Part shown: piece by piece, positions 14,060 through 25,104 of the stretch
How the letters are laid out: each line of letters opens with the position of its first letter
Position numbering within the stretch: position 1 is the first letter of the stretch
NCBI RefSeq assembly: GCF_901709675.1
Contig: NC_051106.1
Location: forward strand, 5,342,001-5,406,000
Reading direction: 5' to 3'
Origin: Syngnathus acus
Taxonomy: Eukaryota > Chordata > Actinopteri > Syngnathiformes > Syngnathidae
DNA: 64,000 nucleotides
Notes under the pieces: generated by a model
Told to the model about the DNA's origin: nothing
Databases searched by the model: none
Seen by the model: only the letters and a program-made list of their open reading frames with translations
Position numbers and translations under genes: made by a program

Positions 14060-14350
14060 TTCACTTTGTGACACGCAGAATAGGCTGACTTGATTAAGTC
14101 CCGGGCTCTCATTATGTTAGGTAGGGGTGTAGAATTTCAATGATAATCCATAATGCATGACCGGGGGTTTTGTTGCCATGGTGACATAAATTCAAGGTTA
14201 CCAGCGCAGACGCATAATTGGGTGCGCATTGAGCGCTGAAGAGGTGCTGTTAAAATTCCCCTCATGAAAGTGGAGCATCAATCATGCTGTCGCAGATTGC
14301 AAAAGTACTCATAATCAGACGAAATGTCAGACAGAGAGAAAACGTCACAG
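14060..14350. promoter_or_regulatory. Candidate cis-element with an RFX X-box
   Basis: GTTGCCATGGTGAC (14172-14185) matches the RFX X-box consensus GTTGCCATGGYAAC at 13 of 14 positions. It sits in a stretch with GCATAATTGGGTGCGCATT, CATAATGCATGA and CATCAATCATGC, the type of mixed homeodomain/POU composition seen in developmental enhancers. No gene is present. Confidence 0.35.
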
Positions 14351-17300
14351 TGGGACACCTCTTCCCACTTTTTGAAAAGTAACCCAAACAAATGTGAATA
14401 GGAAACATCTTAACCTAGTAATATAGTCATTTTCTGATGAAAAGCTTAGATTTTCGTTTTTGGAATAGAAAAAACTTCTACCACTACTAAAGTTGTGCTT
14501 CGACAGTTGGGAAAAACACAATATTTAAAAAATATTATTTCTGCAGTATAATACTTGCGTTTTGCTTACATTTTAACTGTGTGGTGACCACTTTTTGGTC
14601 AAGTTAAATCATTTTAGCTGGATTTAAAAATCACCTTCACCTCATCAACTGCTGCCTGTAATTGTGTTTGTGTTTAAGCCCCGCCTCCGTCACGATTTCA
14701 TTGGTCCCTGGTTTTAAATGATTTTCGATACATCATTTGATAAAATAGACACCAATTATTATAGCACAACCACTGACTGGTCTGATTTCTCTGTGTGTGT
14801 GAGATCATCTTAATTTCTTTGACTTAATTTTTCACTGCTTGGCTCTGTGACCGTGTTTCTTCTGCTTTGAAAAAAAACATCAGTATTTGGACATAGTGTT
14901 TTTTATCAGATGGCAGCTACATTTTCTATTTTCTTTAATCCCCAGTCTCGTTTTTTCTGGCTTAATTTGTAATTAAATCGGTGTCAGTTCATTTGGCTCC
15001 TTATCTTGCTCCGCCAGGCAGAGTGATAGCCTCGGTTTGTAAAGTTCCCGCCCCAAATGATGGGAATCAATGCAGCCAAGAGCTCAGGACCTGTGTGACA
15101 AGCAGAGATTCCAGCTGCGGGCTCATCCATTTGAGCTACAGACAAAAGCAAAGAAATATTTGCATTTTATGCCCCCCCCCACCTTTGAAATCCTATTGAC
15201 AATCTATACAATTTTATTTTAATTGGTGGGGAGTCCAAATGGGTTCATAGAGATGGGCAGGAATGGTGTCATCCCCAAATAAATATCACATTATGAAAAC
15301 AAGAAAAAATTAATTTGTTCAATCGAATGTTCAACACCTAATACTGTCAGATGACAGCTAGTCCCATAACATTCACACAATCCTGAAATCCCCCCCGTCC
15401 ATCAATGCAGCACCCACTACGGTTAATAACCATACATCAAATGAGATTCATAAACCATTAAGATGGTGCTTATTATCTCTCGGACGTGCTAGTTCAGGTA
15501 TTCATAGCCCGGAGGTATAAACCTCCAGACCAATAATCTCTTCCATCTATGCAATATTTCCCTCCTTTTATCACATGAATAATGCTTTGTGTCATAATTT
15601 ACCGGAACATTTCTCATCCCAAGATTCATACACTGTACTGAATTCATTTTCACTGCTTGCACACTTCACTGCGATCCCATTTTTCTGCAGTGTCGCAACT
15701 ACAAGGTCAAACATCGCTTGTGGAATGGAATGTGGTTGGTTCATGGTGGTAATCAGGATTTTGCTGCTGGAATTCCAGCAACTATCTTTGGGACAGGTGC
15801 ATTAAAAATGCATGCTGTTTACTTAAACGCAAATGACAGGCAAGGCTTTTGAAAAGAATGTGAAGGTCTTTAGCAAGTGTCAAATCGTGAAGGGCCTTCT
15901 GACTAAATGTTGCTCAAAGCAACAGGAGAAACCGTTTTGTTACAGAGTACAAAGGAAAACAGTTCATTAGGAGGAAGACTTTTCAATTAAAAAAAAAAAG
16001 CCTTTTTTCAATTTTACCTCCCTACCAAATTTGCCACATATCATTTTGATGAGCACGCAAGATTCAACAGGATTCCTACAAAACATTTTCCTCCAGCTTT
16101 CATTTTAATGAGCGCCGTCATTCTTGCTCCAGTCACACACAGATGCTGGAGTTCTGTAGAGATCAACACAAGGCTTACCAAGCCAATTAAATGCTATCAG
16201 ATGTTCACGCCCAACAAGCTCTTTAGCATATGTGCCACCTGTGCAGCACAGTTCTCCACCACGCTTACAGAAGCAGTGTTGCGGAACCTCCAAAGTCGGG
16301 CACCCCTGTGGTATACAAATTCGTATATATTTAAAAATGTATATATCTTTTTTTTCTTTACTCTTTGCTCATTTATATTGTGCACTATTTAGAAACATCT
16401 GTGATGGTTTAGGTCAGTCCAGACGTATTAAAGATCAAATGGTGAATCGGTTTGTGCAGTAGCCAATGAATACATCATCACGTAGGACAAGAAGGCATGT
16501 CGGTTAGCATCGTACTTCTTTTTTTTCCACTTCATTGTCTTACCATTGACTTTACCATTAATTTAGTACAGGTGAGTGATGGATAGTGGCACATTACGAC
16601 TTATAACATTCCGTTTACGTAGCCACCGTTGTACGTAAATCGAACACCATCCTCACAGTTTTCTGCTTGGAGTGAGTGTGTGTGTTTTGGCCTAATTTAC
16701 TTATTTGCCTCTAAAATAGTCTTAGCACTGACTGCAATCAGTGACTGCTCTCTTGTCTTTTATGAATTTGTTAGCCTTTGGGATTTGGGGATCCCACTTC
16801 TCTGCATGCCCATCTATGAGAGTGAGGGAGAGAGGAAGAAGGCAACTCGCTGTCCCCCACATGAACCCCTGATACTGTCCAATATGTTATATTCAGCCAT
16901 TTTACTTGTCAAATGGTTGATGTGTAGCTCCTATGGAGAACAAACATGAGCAATGAGTAATGCTTTGCTGTGACCTGACCTCTACTTGTATTTATGTGCA
17001 AGTACATGTTTTGTTTGAATATAAGCAATGTGTAACCAGAGTGACACTGCCTCGGCAGAGTCCCGGCTACCCACCGGGAAAGAAAAATAAATCAATACAA
17101 GTGCGATTGGAGAATTAGAAGTAAAGTAGGAAGTTGAGAGAGGGGAGGAAAGTGGGAGGGAACGTAAGGAATATATTGGTCAAGCTCGCAAGCGTGTCAA
17201 CAAAGCGGTGTAAAGACTTGTCACTCTTGGTCAGCGCGCTTACTGCTCGGCGACTGGCGAGGAATGCGTCGGGTCATTCAGCTCTTTAGAATAGGCAATG

Positions 17301-17639
17301 CTCCTTTGGCCCTTCCTCCCTGTGCTCCACCATTGTATCTGCAAGAACATTGTTCACCAGGTTCTTTTGTGCCTTTGGAGGTCCATTCTCAAGACATGCA
17401 CCAAGACCCCCTGTGCAGTTCGACCCTTGTCGGTCTTCAAACAGCTGTCCAGGATCAAGCTGGAGACACCCAAAGCCTCGCTCCAATTTGAGCCAATGCA
17501 TTACAGATGTTTATCCGACTGAGCTCGACTGCAGACTAGATGATAATGCATACTTCTATCTTTTAGCACTAGGGTCTTGGACCAAGTTGACCTTCGCTAA
17601 GGATTTCTTCATTCGGCTATTTCCAATGTGATTGAATCG
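14351..17639. other. Intergenic, no gene seen
   Basis: Contains a small perfect hairpin (GGAGGT-ATAA-ACCTCC, 15511-15526) and unique sequence with TAAT words at 16040-16200. The short overlapping frames at 17264-17631 show no family features. Confidence 0.55.
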
Positions 17640-17775
17640 AGCCTAGCTTAGTGGGCCATAATAAGCTCTTCCCAATGCTCCACCGAGCAGATCTCCAATC
17701 CGCAAACGGTGACCTCTCCCCATTGTAATGTTTACAAGGTCAAGGTTGAGGGAGGTCACCGTTTCTGGCTTAGTT
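17640..17775. promoter_or_regulatory. Candidate enhancer: inverted nuclear-receptor sites around a FOX site
   Basis: The arms AAACGGTGACCTC (17704-17716) and GAGGTCACCGTTT (17752-17764) are perfect reverse complements, 35 bases apart, each containing an AGGTCA-type half-site. Between them lie a FOX core TGTTTAC (17729-17735), a third half-site AAGGTCA (17736-17742; extended form resembling NR5A/ERR sites) and a CATTGT SOX-like word (17721-17726). The symmetry and density are striking; factor identity is inferred. Confidence 0.4.
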
Positions 17776-18920
17776 AAATTGCCGTGCCCTTTTTTTTTGT
17801 AATGGATTACCAACTTGGTGATGGGTTCATGCTCAGTGTCACTTTTATCAAGGGCAAGAGAATAATATGAGGACAAGCAAAGGATTTAAGGCTAAATGCA
17901 GACAATTCAAGCATCGCAACAGATATCGAACACATACCGCAATGGTGGTGGGATTTGCATAACCTGGTCGGAGGAAGATAGCGTAGGAAAACACTCTCTT
18001 GGAGCTGACCGTCTGAAGGATCATTTGAGTGATTTATGCAGGAAATTGTATTTGCGAAGCAAGGGAGATAATTTAATAAAGAAAGGCCTGGCCAAGTCCT
18101 TAAGAACAGAGGGGGGGGGGGGGATTCTTTGCTGAAAAATGATACGGCCGCCCGTCTGAGGGGAGTGCAGATAGTGAAGGCCAATATTTACTGTGGATCT
18201 GTGCTCCTTCTATTTCCTGTCTTAGTCTTTAACATTATCTCGTCTTGTTTCCTGAAATGTATTATACACATACATATAAATGTTTAATATATGCAAATGT
18301 AACCCTCTTTCATTTCCTTTTATGCAAATGTTGTTTCATTATTATTTGCTGGAAAAGGACGAGAATATCAGCGGATCGCCGCACGGCTTTAACTATAGCA
18401 GTGAATAATCACACAATTACAGCGGCAAAGAGAGCTGATAACGTCATGTTCATCACATGCACAGCAATAGTCCTTGACATGTTATTAGGTACTTTGTTGA
18501 AAAGGGAGATTTTTAAAACAGCAGGCAGCAGTAACAAGACATGGATGATGAGCTGAAAAGTCCTCAGGATCATATAAGGATGTGTTTTGGTGACAAAGTA
18601 TTTTTGTTAGGGCTTCAAGTAATGGCAACAGGTGGATACAGTTTTGTTGTGGCTTCTGGTAGTTAATGGAAAAACTTCCTGTCGCTATACATTATAAATA
18701 AGAATTGTTCAAAACAACTTAAGTGAATTAAAAAAAATTTCTTATGGCACCCGATGATCTCTAACAGGAATCACTGGTACACTTTTGCTTTATTCTGTTG
18801 ATTGTTCCTCGCATTGTATCCTTTCACCACTCCAATGTTTACCCAAGAATCATAAAAAAAATTAAATGTTTTGATATTTTGCTCAAATTCAGCCCATGTG
18901 TTCACATTAAGATTAAAAGA

Positions 18921-19221
18921 TTAAAGTCCCAATGATTGTCACACACACATCTGGGTGTGGTGAAATTTGTCCTCTGCATTTAACCCATCCCCATGTGATT
19001 TTAATCCATCCCCTGGGGGAGAGGGGAGCAGTGAGCAGCAGCGGTGCCGCGCTCGGGAATCATTTGGTGATCTAACCCCCCAATTCCAACCCTTAATGCT
19101 GAGTGCCAAGCAGGGAGGCAATGGGTCCCATTTTTATAGTCTTTGGTATGACCCGGCCGGGGTTTGAACCCACAACCTTCCAGTCTCAGGGCGGACACTC
19201 TACCACTAGGCCACTGAGCAC
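18921..19221 (-). mobile_element. tRNA-derived SINE (V-SINE-like), about 300 bp
   Basis: Read on the minus strand, the element starts with a tRNA-like head: an A box TGGCCTAGTGG (19203-19213) and a B box GGTTCAAACC (19161-19170), the internal RNA polymerase III promoter. A conserved body follows (AGCATTAAGGGTTGGAATTG; CACTGCTCCCCTCTCCCCCA; GGACAAATTTCACCACACC), then a CA-rich part and a tail ending ACAATCATTGGGACTTTAA, a LINE-type 3' end. This matches a widespread fish SINE as I remember it. It is essentially full length; target-site duplications are not clear. It moves using a partner LINE's enzymes and codes for nothing. Confidence 0.85.
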
Positions 19222-21157
19222 ATGACCGTCTATCAAGGATTTTTTTCTTCCTTTTTGCAAGAGGCAAAAATTATTGAACATGTCGGAACATGCCGTGGCT
19301 TCCACAAGCAGAGCATTCTTTTTACATCCAAAGTCAAACTGCAATGATGTAACCCATCATGGAAAAGCAATGCAACAGTAAGACTACAGGATGTGTATGT
19401 CTAACTATTTGACTTGGCTTTTTAAGAGAATGGGGCGGTACGTGACAGCAAATTTGCGAGCGTGTGGTGAAATGTCAAGCTCTTTCAAGCCCACTGGCCA
19501 GCGTGGTGCACACAGACGAGTATTATAGAAGTGGGGCAATTGCAGCAAGCCCCTGTGATGGCCCATAGAGTGCTCCCTATATGCACGCAGAGTCATTGGG
19601 CAGATGTGACCTCGTCGGAACACAGAGGCTCTTTGTGTCCATGGGATTTAGAGTCCCCTGGGCCTCCTGACTCTAAACATTAACAGACTTGCTGCAGGAG
19701 GAAAGAGAGAGACCCTTACTCGGCTGACATGCAACATTAAACGGGGGCCAAGTCACACGGCGTACTTATACAATATCGTGAAGCCTCTTAAATGTACACG
19801 CAAAAACACATTTAAGGAGTCCAGCAATGAAGTAGTTAGTGAAAATGTAGCTGAGATTGAAGAAAGGACATATCTACTCACAGTTCCAAGTTCTTACTAA
19901 CAGTTTTGGCTGTCAACACTCGAGCATTCCTCAGTTGTCACAGCTTTGCATGACCTCAGCAAAAAGTTTGCATATGCGCCGATTGTTTCCGAAGATCACA
20001 AAATGTTTGTTTCACTGAGTGCAGCAAATACTCAGCTGCAATCTTGCCAGAAACATCTAGACTTGGATCTCATATGAAGTCCAAGTTGAATCCAGTTGAA
20101 TACACAACACTAAAATGTGGGTCAGGGGACCCGGCCATCAGCTGGCAGGAAAAAAAAAAATCAGTACATGCATCTAGCCAAATGATTAACTAGCTGGGAA
20201 GAATAAAACCAAGCAATAACCTACAGTCCAGTTGACCCTTGACATGGTTCTAACGCTTACCCAGTGGTCAGCACTCGAGCTGCATCTCGAGGAGTGGCAC
20301 TCCAGGGACAAAGCAGAGGGAACCTTTTAGGGGGCCCACAATGACAGCGGCGGTTGGATGAGGTCAGTAAGGTTTGATACCATCCTATTGAAGCTTTAAT
20401 TGCTCATGGAGAGCTTATAGGGGCCCTCTGTGCATCCACTGTGAAAGGAGTGAACCAGTCGGGGTAATTTATAACCGGCCGGGGTGAGATTACAGGAGCA
20501 CGATGCCCTTAAAAGCGCGGTATGCGTAGCGTGGCCCCTCTCTTCGGCTCAAGTGGTTCAATAGATGGCAATTGAGCTACTTGGGAGGTGGACCCACGTT
20601 CTCATCCAGCTTCTTGCCATGTAACGCTTGCTCGCTCGCTTCGAGATCGCCTCGCGGAAGGATATCAATCTTAATGAAGCTGCCAGGCCAGTGTCGTATC
20701 AACTTTAGACTACAGGCCTTGATAAGCATACCAATTCGGTTTAACAATAGCTCGGGTAATAACCGGGACAATAAGGTCTCACAAAGGATGGAGTGTGGGG
20801 ACATCTGAATTTTATGGCTTCTGTCCGTGTTGTTGTGCTTGTGCGTAAATTGTGTTTGAATGTGTGTGCGTCTGTGGTGGAGAAGTAAAAGAGAACATCG
20901 AGCTATACAAGTCATGGATGGCACAACATCCAAATCCTGATGTCTGCTTCAGCCAGATCACATACATAATGCATACTTTAAAAGTAATTGAATGTCTGTA
21001 GGGTTAACCGGTCATGAAGAGAGCGTCAAACTAAGGTGGAACATTTAAGAGCCAAAACAATCCGCCTATCATTCAGAGATTTTTTTTTTCTCCCCCAACA
21101 CAAAGCAATACATTGGCCAAGCAATAGCTCATAACTTGAAAAACTCGTAAATTGAGG
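19222..21157. other. Intergenic, no gene seen
   Basis: Unique-looking sequence without recognisable exons; 20260-20540 is GC-balanced and could be regulatory, without a decisive motif. Confidence 0.55.
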
Positions 21158-21468
21158 TACCGTATTTTCCGCACTATAAGGCGCACCTAAAAACCTCCAA
21201 TTTTCTCAAAAGCCGACAGTGCGCCTTATAATCAGGTGCGCCTTATATATGGACCAATATTGAGCCACTACAGCAGGCGTGTCCAAAGTCCGGCCCGCGG
21301 GCCAAATGTATATATCTTATATATGGACAAAGTTTTAAAATGGGCCATTCATTGAAGGTGCGCCTTATAATCCGGTGCGCCTTATATATGGACAAAGTTT
21401 TAAAATGGGCCATTCGCTGAAGGTGCGCCTTATATTCGGGTGTGCCTTATAGTGCGGAGAATACGATA
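21158..21468. mobile_element. MITE-like inverted-repeat DNA element (311 bp), internally duplicated
   Basis: The ends are inverted repeats starting CGTATTTTCCGCACTATAAG on the left, with a right end matching at about 25 of 27 positions. The core word GCGCCTTATA recurs. A 54-bp block is present twice (21316-21369 and 21381-21434, period 65 bp, almost identical). A foreign-looking fragment sits at 21271-21308. The termini resemble the 6.1-kb element in design (CCGTA..TTTTC..ACTATAAG) but differ in sequence, so the two are related subfamilies. No coding capacity is seen. Confidence 0.82.
21271..21308. mobile_element. Fragment of another fish repeat nested in the 21.2-kb element
   Basis: The stretch around GTGTCCAAAGTCCGGCCCGC, followed by GGGCCAAATG, is GC-rich and unlike the element around it. 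From memory the word occurs at ends of dispersed DNA transposons in fish and other vertebrates. It interrupts the first of the repeating units of the host element. Confidence 0.45.
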
Positions 21469-23569
21469 CACGTAAGACAAGGTACCACCGTATGTTGGTT
21501 TACAGTCTGGCGTTATCTCAGCAACCAGATCGTCTCGAACGGAGGTTCTTCTTGACTGCTTGTGATTTAGAGGGCATTAGAGGACAATGTGTGACTTTGT
21601 GTCTATATTGTAGGCTTCCGTCACATGAGCGCCGGTGCTCTTTAATTTATTATGGTGGCTTTATTGGGGCTTTATCACTCACATTAGCAACATTACACGC
21701 CACTTTCATCTGCAATGTTTTTCTAGGATTAAATATTGAGGAGGAGGAGATGGTAACCACAAACTTATTTGAGAGGGAAGGAGGGAGGAGGGGATTTCCA
21801 TGGCGACTTCCTTGCAAGGGCAGGCAGACATGTGGTTGGATGTTTGATGTCAGCTTGGAGGAATTTGTTTGCACAAATGGCTTATATGTCATTGAGGCCT
21901 TTTATTACCTTTCTAATTGTCGACAAGGAATTTGGGCTGAGATCACATTTTCTGCATTTGAAACAGCTTTGGTACTCAAGCCGAATTTGAAATCACTCTT
22001 GATTCAGGGCTTTACGACACCAAGAAATGTGATGATCCACTTGATTCATTCATCGGATAAAAGCTGACAGACGCCACCGAGCAGACTCGCTCGTCACAGT
22101 CGGCTTTTTGAATGGCGGGCCTTTAATCTCGCTTTTGCAGTCCAAAAGAGCTAATTAAAACGAGACACCAGTGCACTTACATCACAGACCTGGATGTACC
22201 CAAGCCATTATAATCGTGACTCCTCTTGCCCCTTATCTGTTTTGACACTGATACAGACATAATAAACACACCCACACATTGCAGGTAGAAACAATTCACA
22301 CTTGTATATATGATCAATGAGAGGATGATTGGTGGAGAGGCTGCACGTAGTCTATGGTGAGGCTCAGCTGGACATATGAGATATTTATAGATCCAACCAC
22401 TCCGCGGATTGATTGTCTGGTGGGTTGTTTCGTATCGATCCCGGGGTTGAGGAAACTGCAAACACGCCACAGGTCAGACCGACATCCACACACACCTTGG
22501 GAATCTGGAGGCTGGAAATATATCATGGACAGGGTAGTGGGAGGCAACAATACAGAAGAGCCCAGACGCTTGAACCTCCCTGAGGTCATACAATTCGGAA
22601 TTAATTCAGGAAAAATACAACATCTCTGAGTGAGATAGCGGTGAACCACTCAAAATCCCGATGAGTGCGTTTTTTTAGCTATTTTGGATATTCTCAAATA
22701 TGAAACAGCATTACCAACGAATGTTCATGACTTACATACTACCCTCATTATAAATCTGTAACTTATAATTTTTACACTTTGTCCAATTTGTTTGAGCTGG
22801 AGACTAGAGACCGGTAGAATCTATCAATTGTAGAAGTTTAGCATGAATCCATCGTGTTGTTTGATCAATCTAACATTCCTATCAATAGGGCTGTGCTGTA
22901 CACTAAGTCCGGTCTTGAATCAATGTACTGGATTTCACTAAGAGGAGGCGACCAGCCTATATTTTAGAACGACCTAATTTGTTGCCTAAACAGGCTGCGG
23001 TAGAGTGCGTCAAGTCAATACCTCTGCACACCTTTGTCAATTTGCTCTTGTGTTTTTGCAGCATTACTGACTGCTTTTAGAACCCAACAAGCTGAAGTTC
23101 CTTTATTTATTTTTCTACAGTTGAAATGTGCATTTTAATGTTCTTTTTTTGTGTCTTTGGTGTGCATGAAATTCTTTGTCACTGCACTGAACAGCCAGGA
23201 GAGACGTGTGAACCACCTTGAATGAAAAGCTCCATTTCCAATTCTAAAATTGTCATCACACATTTCCTCTTTGCCATCACTGGTACCTTCATCACTTATG
23301 GAGGTAATCTTTCAGATGCCTACTGAGCTGTCAAATCATGCATAAAAGCGGTTCTGAGCTCAAAAACCTATGAATTTTAGAACTCAGCAGCTTTCAAGGT
23401 GCTTTAACTATTAAACGATAACCTTTTCTAAATTACAAATCATGGGAATGCATATCTCTAATGTTAATTTGGAAGTAGAGATTTTTTAAAGCGTATCAGT
23501 GATAGCTGTCTGAGCGGAAAGTAGGGTTCTATTCCTCTCTGTTTTGACACGGGAGTAGGATGATCCAAA
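21469..23569. other. Intergenic, no gene seen
   Basis: Holds a 191-codon open frame (21492-22067) that starts 24 bases after a transposon end and has no family features, so I do not call it. The 18-mer GAATCCATCGTGTTGTTT at 22845 recurs at 26161. Confidence 0.55.
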
Positions 23570-24120
23570 TAATAATGGCCTATCCGTCTACACCGAGCAG
23601 CTAGGCCGAGCTACTCAGCAATTACGAGGAGGTGGAGAAGGAGAACGTAGGGAGAGAGGCCTGTGTGCCCCCGCTGCTATAATTTAGGGCGCTGTTATCC
23701 ATGCCATCAGTTCAGATTGTAATTCAAGAAGCAACAGTGTGGAGGGCCTGCTCCTTTTTTATGCATGGCCATTATTGGGGGCTGGGCTGGGGAGGGGTGA
23801 GATACAGTAGTGGCTTTTAGCACACGAGAGGCCAGACATAGATTGGCTGTCCAAGTGTTTTACAATTGAATGTGCTAAAGCGCTGCCACCAGCCACACAG
23901 GAAGCCAAGCATGCGGGCCCTGATTCAGGATTTTTTTCTCACTCGCCACCCCTCCAACCCCATCCACCCCTCCTGCTGTCCTCTACTGCAGGCCTCAGTC
24001 ATGGCCGGTGAGGACCGGGGCTGTTATCCCCCTCGGTAATTACCACCATTAAAGCTAATCCTGCTCCAATTCAAGCTGCTTTTGTTTTCAGCTTTATCTG
24101 CTCAGTTATGGAGACTTTCT
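23570..24120. promoter_or_regulatory. Candidate regulatory block with a homeodomain palindrome
   Basis: It contains the perfect palindrome GGTAATTACC (24035-24044), then CATTAAAGCTAATCC, and upstream GCAATTACG (about 23619-23627) and GGCCATTATTGG (about 23766-23777). A C-rich stretch lies at 23946-23975. No coding signal is seen. Confidence 0.3.
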
Positions 24121-24289
24121 CTTTTCAGAGCAGGACACAAAAGACAGTTTTCAGAGTTGGTAATTATCTGTTATACCCCCCCCACCCCACCCCCCTTACT
24201 CAAGACATGGAGGACAGGTGTATATGTGTCATCTATCCATCTTCTTTGACCTTTGTCTGCTCTTCATATCACTAAACTCCTTTTCACTC

Positions 24290-24600
24290 GTTTCCATTCT
24301 GGCCAACGAGAAAGATTAGCGTCACATTTGGTGCTGGATGAGAGATTAACAAGATGGAGCATGAATTTATCAATCTCTGTGACAATACCGCCACACATGT
24401 AATTATTCCGGCACTTATTAGCATGATGGGAATGCGGCCGGCTAATTTTTCGCAGTAATTGCTGCACTATTTTTACGATGCCTTAACTGCTATTAATCAC
24501 ATTGATGATTCGGTAAATGTAGCGCAAAGATTTCTATTCATTTCCATTTCCTCTGACCTATCGCTCAGCAAATCAGCCTCTTATCACGCGAATAAAAAGA
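24290..24600. promoter_or_regulatory. Candidate enhancer, dense TAAT cluster
   Basis: Within about 200 bases lie TAATTA (24400-24405), TTATTAGCATG, GCTAATTTTT (24441-24450), GTAATTGC (24455-24462) and TATTAATCACATTGATGATT (24491-24510). The sequence is complex and not a simple AT run. This density of homeodomain words fits the conserved enhancers usually found around Sox genes. Confidence 0.35.
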
Positions 24601-25067
24601 TCATTGTTACGTAAAAGAGCCAGCTCCTTCCGTGCACGACATGCTTTAATGGATTTTTTTTTTTTCCCAAACATAATTTTCTCCAAATCAACTCCATGTC
24701 ATCATTTTCAATTAGCACCCTCTATGCAGCTGTTGAAATCAGACTTTTTTTGTCTAATAGTATTCAGCACATCATCGCATTTCGTACACAAACAGAATAA
24801 CATAATTACAGCGAGTCAATCAATCATGACATGTACGACAAAAGGAAAGAACTCAGATGTATCAACCCACACTACCTTTTTACAAAACACTCATTGAATT
24901 ATTTGAAATTCAAATATTGAATCTTGACAACTTGTTAATAGTGAATTTAATTCATTGTAATTTAATTCAATTTGTTGTGGGTAAACACCGCACGATACTG
25001 GGTATCCAACCAGATAAGAAAAAGATTGACCATCAATATTGAAAGAACGGCTGCTTGTGCACCTCAT

Positions 25068-25068
<1 letters not shown>

Positions 25069-25103
<35 letters not shown>

Positions 25104-25104
25104 A
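25069..25104. repeat. (TAAA)9 microsatellite
   Basis: Nine uninterrupted TAAA units, followed by a few degenerate A-rich units to about 25125. Confidence 0.95.

Noticed and set aside
19161-19213. tRNA gene on the - strand
   Set aside because: A and B boxes are present, but they are the head of a SINE whose body and LINE-type tail follow directly; a cloverleaf is not maintained.
21492-22067. 191-codon open frame on the + strand
   Set aside because: No domain, signal or family resemblance. It begins 24 bases after the right end of a transposon, and the sequence is of ordinary intergenic composition. Length alone is compatible with chance.
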